A DNA stretch of 64,000 bases from Lojkania enalia (lineage: Eukaryota; Ascomycota; Dothideomycetes; Pleosporales). Each line of letters begins with the position of its first letter. Position 1 is the first letter of the stretch. The stretch spans positions 17,965 through 81,964 of the forward strand of contig ML986591.1 in NCBI GenBank assembly GCA_010094045.1. Direction: 5' to 3'. The position numbers were made by a program, and so were the translations under genes. Positions 58,741 to 64,000 of the stretch are shown here, in pieces. The notes beneath the pieces were generated by a model. That model was not told the origin of the DNA. It saw only the letters and a program-made list of their open reading frames with translations, and did no database searches.

Positions 58741-59892
58741 TATGAATGAGGAGAAAGAGCAAAGATGAGAATAATGCCTAAGTGGATTGCAAAGAATGTC
58801 GGACGTACCCTGTCGCCAATGTTCTAGGTTGCAAAAGGGCTACTCTGGTGTGTGTTGATTCCAAGCCTCATTCCTCGCTTCACGGTTGCTGGGGTGACGA
58901 TGCGCGAGCCGCCTCCGTCTCCTCACCGCAACTTCTTTCATTCGAAACGAGTACGAACATCATCATTTCTCTTCCTAATCACCTTCGATGGTTCGCATGA
59001 ATCACGGATTGCAATCTGAAGCCGGCACTGATGATCGTGGACTTAGAGGCTTTTCGTGAATGGCCAACCATAGCAGAATGGACGAGCCTACCCCACCGCT
59101 TTAGGTCCATGTCTACATCATATGACATTCGAAAAAGTGTAGAACTAGTCAACCCATACTCTTACGACTAGAAGAGAGTATTGCGTAATGGAACCGAGAA
59201 GGTGAGATGGCTGAACGTTGTTCTATCTCATGCACCCCCAGCTGTTGAAAATAGTGTGAGGCACAAGCCTCGGAGTCCGGATATGTGAAATTTCATGCCA
59301 CGCAGTCATTTTATTCGCGAGCACCTCAGAAGTGCCATCCAGATTGAAGTGCCTATTTCTAGGTTTGTCGTACACCCCAACGGCGAGTGTGTCTGGCGCC
59401 TCGCCGGCTTTTGCGCTGAGACGAATGCTGAGCTCTGGTTGGTCGATCTACCATCACACTGAAACAAGGTAAACGCGCTTTGGAACCGCCTTCTCCAATC
59501 CTTAAAGTAGCATTTAGGATTTCTCAGAAAACCCTAGTGACACGTCGAAATTAAGGCCTTTTCCAAACATGCTGGACCAGTGTCGCCTCGCTATCTATTT
59601 TCAAGTCAAACAGCGGCTACTAGAGCTTCAAAACCACGAGACGTCCTCGATGCTCCCAAGAAGTCTCGCAGCTTCACACGAACTTCTGTCCTGTAGTTTT
59701 TTAGAGACAAACGAGTCATTCTTTTTCTGTTTCCTTATCGTTTGTCTTTCCTTTTGTCAGTCGTTGCTCTCTTTATCGTCCGTTCCACATCTCTTTATCC
59801 TCTAACTATTCCGTCTTCCTAGCACGCATCTTTTCCCTTTAATCTCGTTGACGAGATAAACACTTTCTCTAATCATCATAATCGTCTTGAAG
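58741..59892. other. Divergent intergenic region, kinesin / secreted protein
   Basis: About 1.15 kb. A pyrimidine-rich tract (about 59710-59880) precedes the plus-strand gene and looks like a CT-rich fungal promoter or leader. No gene is supported. Confidence 0.5.
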
Positions 59893-61386
59893 ATGGTTAT
59901 GTCTCATGCCTTCTGGCTGCTGGCAGCGTGTACAACATTCGTAATAGCAGGCCCGATTCCGCGGCAGTACAAAGACCTCCAGTATGGAAGACTCGTCGAG
60001 CGCAATGAACTCGATCTAACATTAAATAGCTACCCACGCTTCGCAAACACATCCTTAATATTATCGATGAGCGTATCAGATGCCTTAGCCGCATCAGTCA
60101 CAGCCCCAACATCCTCAACACTTCTTTTGGAGTCCGCTTCAGATAGCTCTCTTTCTCCCTCAACTATCACTCTAGCTACCTCTACGATTAATACCAACCC
60201 TCTATCGGCCATAGAATCAAGTACTCCCAATTTTCCTGTCGATGCCAAAGGAGATGTGAGCGCCATTCCCTTAATCCCAATCGTGGTCACCTCAATTCGG
60301 TCAGCGATGAGCTTCCAGTTTCCGAACGGCCAACCTGCCGGTGGGATACCCGCAGAGACTTTCATCTCAACCATCTTCTCAACTTTCACGGGACCATTTC
60401 CTTCAGAGGTGTCCCAGGTTACTTCGGAATTACCTACGGAAGGCCAGCCTCCAGCGACTAGCACACAGACCGAGAGTACGACCGGTACTGCATTTAGCAC
60501 GTCACGAGGCCAGACTGGGCAATCTGAAGCTACTACTACAACGACTCAGCCGCCGAAGTTCACATACGATCCTACTTCAGATGAGTCCGGGTTAATGCCC
60601 ACGTCTACTGGACTACCAGCCGAGCAACCGGAGCAATCAACAATTGTACCTGAACCGACCACGCTCCTTTCCTCGCAAATCAACAACGCAACATCCACCA
60701 ACGTTCCTACTGCTTCCTCAGCTCCCATTGAGGCGCCATCGCTCACGACCACCTCATCCAAGCCTCTCACTTTCGTGATCGTCACAAAAACCGAATTCAC
60801 AACCGTCTACCCGACACCATCCACAACCGCCGAACCCCAACCCGAACCACCAGTCACCAACACCGACGCATCTACGGCGCAGTCATCCAACGCTCCAACC
60901 AACACAAACATCATAACGCCCTCCGCCCCACAAGACGGCGAGCAACCAGCAGCGTCCTCAACGTTAGCCGGACTTCCCTCGACCCCGCTCCCCCTACCGC
61001 CCGTCATCATAACATACTATACAACCGTCACTCCGCCCGCAGAGCTAACCCAGGAGCCGGCCACCTCAGCATCCACCCCATCCAACTCTCCCAGCGACTC
61101 TGCGCCCGCTCCCTCCGAGCCCACCACAGCGCTGGCTGCGCCAACATCAACCGCCGAACCAGCACCTTCTTCAGCTATACCCTCCGAGCTAGAATCATCC
61201 CAAGCAGCGCCGAGACCTACACCGCTCCCCTCAAACTCTCCGCCACCGACCTCCGCCCCCGCCCCAACTTCCAGTTCATCAACCGCCGTGATCGTCGTGC
61301 CGATCCCATCCAGCCTCATAATTACAGTGACAGTGACAGAGAAGCAGACGGATACTGTGACTGTGACCACGACAGTAACGAGTTGA
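59893..61386 (+). CDS. Ser/Thr/Pro-rich secreted mucin-like protein
   Basis: An intronless gene of 497 residues from the ATG at 59893; the preceding in-frame TTG at 59887 is not used. The signal peptide is MVMSHAFWLLAACTTFVIAG, with cleavage probably before GPIPRQ. The rest is dominated by Ser, Thr, Pro and Ala, fit for dense O-mannosylation. Three short beta-rich islands recur: PLTFVIVTKTEFTTVYPTPS, PPVIITYYTTVTPP and IITVTVTEKQTDTVTVTTTV at the C-terminus. There is no hydrophobic C-terminus for a GPI anchor, so it should be released or wall-trapped. No enzyme domain is seen. Function unknown. Confidence 0.8.
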   Translation: MVMSHAFWLLAACTTFVIAGPIPRQYKDLQYGRLVERNELDLTLNSYPRFANTSLILSMSVSDALAASVTAPTSSTLLLESASDSSLSPSTITLATSTINTNPLSAIESSTPNFPVDAKGDVSAIPLIPIVVTSIRSAMSFQFPNGQPAGGIPAETFISTIFSTFTGPFPSEVSQVTSELPTEGQPPATSTQTESTTGTAFSTSRGQTGQSEATTTTTQPPKFTYDPTSDESGLMPTSTGLPAEQPEQSTIVPEPTTLLSSQINNATSTNVPTASSAPIEAPSLTTTSSKPLTFVIVTKTEFTTVYPTPSTTAEPQPEPPVTNTDASTAQSSNAPTNTNIITPSAPQDGEQPAASSTLAGLPSTPLPLPPVIITYYTTVTPPAELTQEPATSASTPSNSPSDSAPAPSEPTTALAAPTSTAEPAPSSAIPSELESSQAAPRPTPLPSNSPPPTSAPAPTSSSSTAVIVVPIPSSLIITVTVTEKQTDTVTVTTTVTS

Positions 61387-62027
61387 TCGTATGCATCAAA
61401 AATCTTTGCTCTGCATGGGATATTAGAGAAATTGCTTCAGTGTAGCGAATCAAGACTTACGCATTGAAGATGTCTTGTATGTGAGAGGGGGACATAATAT
61501 GTAATTACAAGTGTAGCAATTTAATGCCAAGTTAAAAATGCATTCCGATTTCAAATGCTCGGTTTTATTTGATGCGTTCGATATGCATTACTTCACACAG
61601 TCTAGTGGCATGGTAGTTGATTCGCTGAAATATACATGTGAGCAGTGCATGCCGCTTAAGGCAACATCTCAACGTCGGCTCAAATAGTTTTCCAAAATTG
61701 AAAGTGACGTGATCAAATATATCTAGCTGACTTTTTTCAAGTGTAGAAGAAAGCTTCAGCGTAATACTTTGTTATGTTAACATACGAATTATATTACTAG
61801 AACGTCACAATCATATTAGTTTATTCAATCCTAAAGGAGCACTTGTCATTTGCCATGTTCAGTTTTGGTCGTCTCTACAGAATACACCCCGCAGAAATGC
61901 ACCCTTAAACCTTCATCCACGACTACCGAAAGTACGGAAAAAAAGTAGATCACGCCTATGACCGGTATCCCCCTCGTTCCAATGTACTTCATCATCCCAT
62001 TTGCTTCATCCTCTTACGAAAACACAC
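61387..62027. other. Intergenic between convergent genes
   Basis: About 640 bp holding 3' UTRs of the mucin-like gene and RPL10. AT-rich; nothing else is seen. Confidence 0.5.
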
Positions 62028-62806
62028 TTACGCCTCCACCTCGAAAGCCTGGGGGAAGCGGCGCATGTTCTGCTCCAGATTGCCCTTGTTGCGAAGGAAC
62101 TGGACGTAGGCACCATCCTCCTTGACACGGCCCTCCTGTCGCTTCTGGATGTACTCCTCGCGGCGGAGGTTGGTGAAGCCCCAGTTCTTGCTGACGATGA
62201 TCTTTTGGCGGCCAGGGAACTATGACATATCAGTAAATACGGCCCAAAATGAGTGATGGATAGAAGTGTACCTTGTACTGGGATCGCCTAAGAGCTTCGA
62301 TGGCGGTGGCACGTTGGTGGTCCCTTGTTCGGACGGACAAGATGATCTGACCGATGTTCACACGAGCAACAGTTCCGTTGGGCTTGCCGAAAGCACCACG
62401 CATGCCTGTCTGCAATCTATCGGCACCGGCACATGACAACATCTTGTTGATACGGATGACATGGTACGGGTGGGCACGGACGCGGAGATGGAAACCTTCC
62501 TTTCCGGCAATCTTGACGAGGTATTTGTTGGCGCAGATACGGGCGGCTTCGAGGGCCTCGGAGGACAACTGCTCGTACTCATTGGAAACGAGGTGGACGC
62601 AGAGAGGGAAGTCATCAACACCAGCACGCTTACGACCGAGATCGAAGATGCGAATCTTAGGGTCGGGCACACCACGGTTGAAGCGGCTCTTAGGGTACTG
62701 AGGCCAGATATCAGCCCAACTCATTCTCTCCTACACAAAATATTCCACATCCACATACCGGCTTGTTCTTGCAGTACCGGTAGCAACGAGCGGGTCTCCT
62801 AGCCAT
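62028..62806 (-). CDS. RPL10: 60S ribosomal protein L10 (uL16)
   Basis: Three exons (62806-62759, 62697-62272, 62219-62028) encode 221 residues, the same length as in yeast. The start [16 protein letters not shown] and blocks [60 protein letters not shown] and [20 protein letters not shown] leave no doubt. It sits near the central protuberance and is one of the last proteins to join the 60S subunit. The first exon is 16 codons, as is common in fungal ribosomal genes. The ends at the GTATGT and GTACAC donors restore these blocks. Confidence 0.97.
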
Positions 62807-63266
62807 TGTGTCGGTTGTCAGGCCTGATTTCAAATCAATTAGTTGAGCGTTCGATCGCGAGCGCGCGGAGAGCGGGAGGCTGTTACTGCGACGAAATATC
62901 AATATTGGGTCTTCTAGTAGAGCAAGATAAGTTCCGCTTCTTACCCTGTACTTATATGCGGTTGTGGTAGTGAAGGAGTTTAAGAGCAAGTTCTTGCGTC
63001 GGGGCAGGTGTACTTGAATTACAAAGTGGGAGGCAAAAGACGCTAGACCATATTAGGTGATAGCCGAAGGGCGCTTCGTTTGTTTCACAAGCTGATTTCC
63101 AAGCATCATTTAACACAGAGCATGCACGGTCACAGTCAAGGAGTCATATCATAGAGGAGCCTTGTGGCGCACGAATCTATTCATTGCATTGGATATCGTA
63201 CTATTTGATTCACCGTGCATTTTGAGACTGCCTGTCCGAACCAACTAACGCCGTGATCCTTTAAAT
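62807..63266. other. Promoter/leader of RPL10 and 3' flank of RPL30
   Basis: About 460 bp between two ribosomal protein genes on the same strand. It must hold the RPL10 promoter. I see no element I can name with confidence. Confidence 0.5.
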
Positions 63267-63852
63267 CTATTGTGCGGGCTGAGCCGTGAGAATGTCGGAG
63301 TCACCTATGGTTATGTTAACCATCAATGCCTTCACTCAATCTAAGTGGGAAAGCTTACCAGCGTCGAGAATGGCCATGGTGGAGCAGCGGAAGAGCTTGC
63401 CGCAGGCGGTGCCCAACTCGATCTAAAGAACGTGCATGTTAGTCGATGGCCCTCCGAAGTCATAGGAGACCTCTTCTCAGGGCCTGCCCTCGGAGCCTGT
63501 TCACAGTGTCTCGTCGTTGGGCCATGAGAATGGCTAGGGGTATTGCTACGTACGTTGTTGCCAGAGAAGTGGTGGACGGAGGTCTTGGATAGCATGGAGT
63601 AGTACTCGAGCTCAGACTTCCTCAGAGGGGGGGTGTTGCCAGCAATGATGACAAGCTTGGCCTTGCCGGACCTCAGTGACTTGAGGGTGCTCTTGTAGCC
63701 GAGTGTGACTTTCTACAATTCCATCGTTGTTAGCTTGTCAAAAGTCTTCGCGGAGGAGTGTGGCGTGCAGGGTAACCTACTCCGGACTTCATAACAAGCG
63801 CAAGGCGCGAGTTGATGGAGTCGGCTGTCTTCTTAGTCTTCTTGGGTGCCAT
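63267..63852 (-). CDS. RPL30: 60S ribosomal protein L30 (eL30)
   Basis: Four exons (63852-63781, 63712-63554, 63422-63359, 63304-63267) encode 110 residues. The start [20 protein letters not shown] and the L7Ae-type RNA-binding blocks [52 protein letters not shown] and [20 protein letters not shown] match eL30. The tail [12 protein letters not shown] is also usual. In yeast L30 controls splicing of its own transcript; whether that happens here is not visible. The gene and its upstream 148 bp close the window. Confidence 0.96.
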
Positions 63853-64000
63853 CGTTGCTTGTTCTGCTCCGGCGGATCGGTTGACAGTGTTGGAGGTTGC
63901 GGTTGTCGTAGTTCAGTTTTTACTACTACTTACGAGTTTTCGTTTTCGCAGTGCTTGTGGGCAAATCTTGGCAAACTAACACATAGGCGAGAGAGGAGCT

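Overview
The window comes from a filamentous ascomycete (Pezizomycotina). The evidence is many short introns with GT..AG borders and CTAAC/CTAAT-type branch points, typical fungal gene content (ALG1, SEC24, PIL1, an ascomycete laccase with a DSGV tail, a large secreted catalase), and an AT-rich, TpA-rich block whose mutations have the signature of repeat-induced point mutation (RIP). The class within Pezizomycotina cannot be settled by reading alone. I see no tRNA, rRNA or CRISPR-like structure.

Bases 1 to about 12,060 are a RIP-degraded retrotransposon island. One Ty3/gypsy element (4388-11467, reading on the minus strand) still has two 213-bp LTRs and a perfect 5-bp target duplication. To its left is the 5' part of a second Ty3/gypsy relic (1-4081, minus strand), which runs off the window edge. 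An LTR of this second family also sits in inverted orientation at the right border (11752-12061) and is almost unmutated. Element A also carries an unexpected decayed reading frame on the opposite strand (about 5150-6050).

Bases 12,400 to 23,400 hold housekeeping genes: an Msc2-type zinc transporter and ALG1 mannosyltransferase that share a divergent promoter, a TFIIIC 90-kDa-type subunit, and a Prp2-type DEAH splicing helicase. Bases 24,100 to 33,300 are accessory: a small secreted protein, the 3' remnant of an unknown gene, a laccase with two GC-AG introns, a VOC/glyoxalase-like protein, an MDR oxidoreductase, and a dead GH5 glucanase with RIP-like stop codons.

Bases 34,300 to 41,050 carry a phosphoketolase and a secreted large-subunit catalase with two microexons. 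Bases 43,950 to 64,000 return to core genes: eisosome PIL1, COPII SEC24 (16 exons), a C2H2 regulator with an almost 3-kb upstream region, a kinesin-10-like motor, a Ser/Thr/Pro-rich secreted protein, and the ribosomal proteins L10 (uL16) and L30 (eL30).

The genes do not form one pathway or biosynthetic cluster, and I did not find a clear new multi-gene system. The most notable items are the antisense frame in the retroelement, the paired mutated and unmutated LTRs, the RIP-like GH5 pseudogene, and the unusual introns in the laccase and catalase genes. All exon coordinates were assigned by eye; the exon sums of every intact multi-exon gene are divisible by three.
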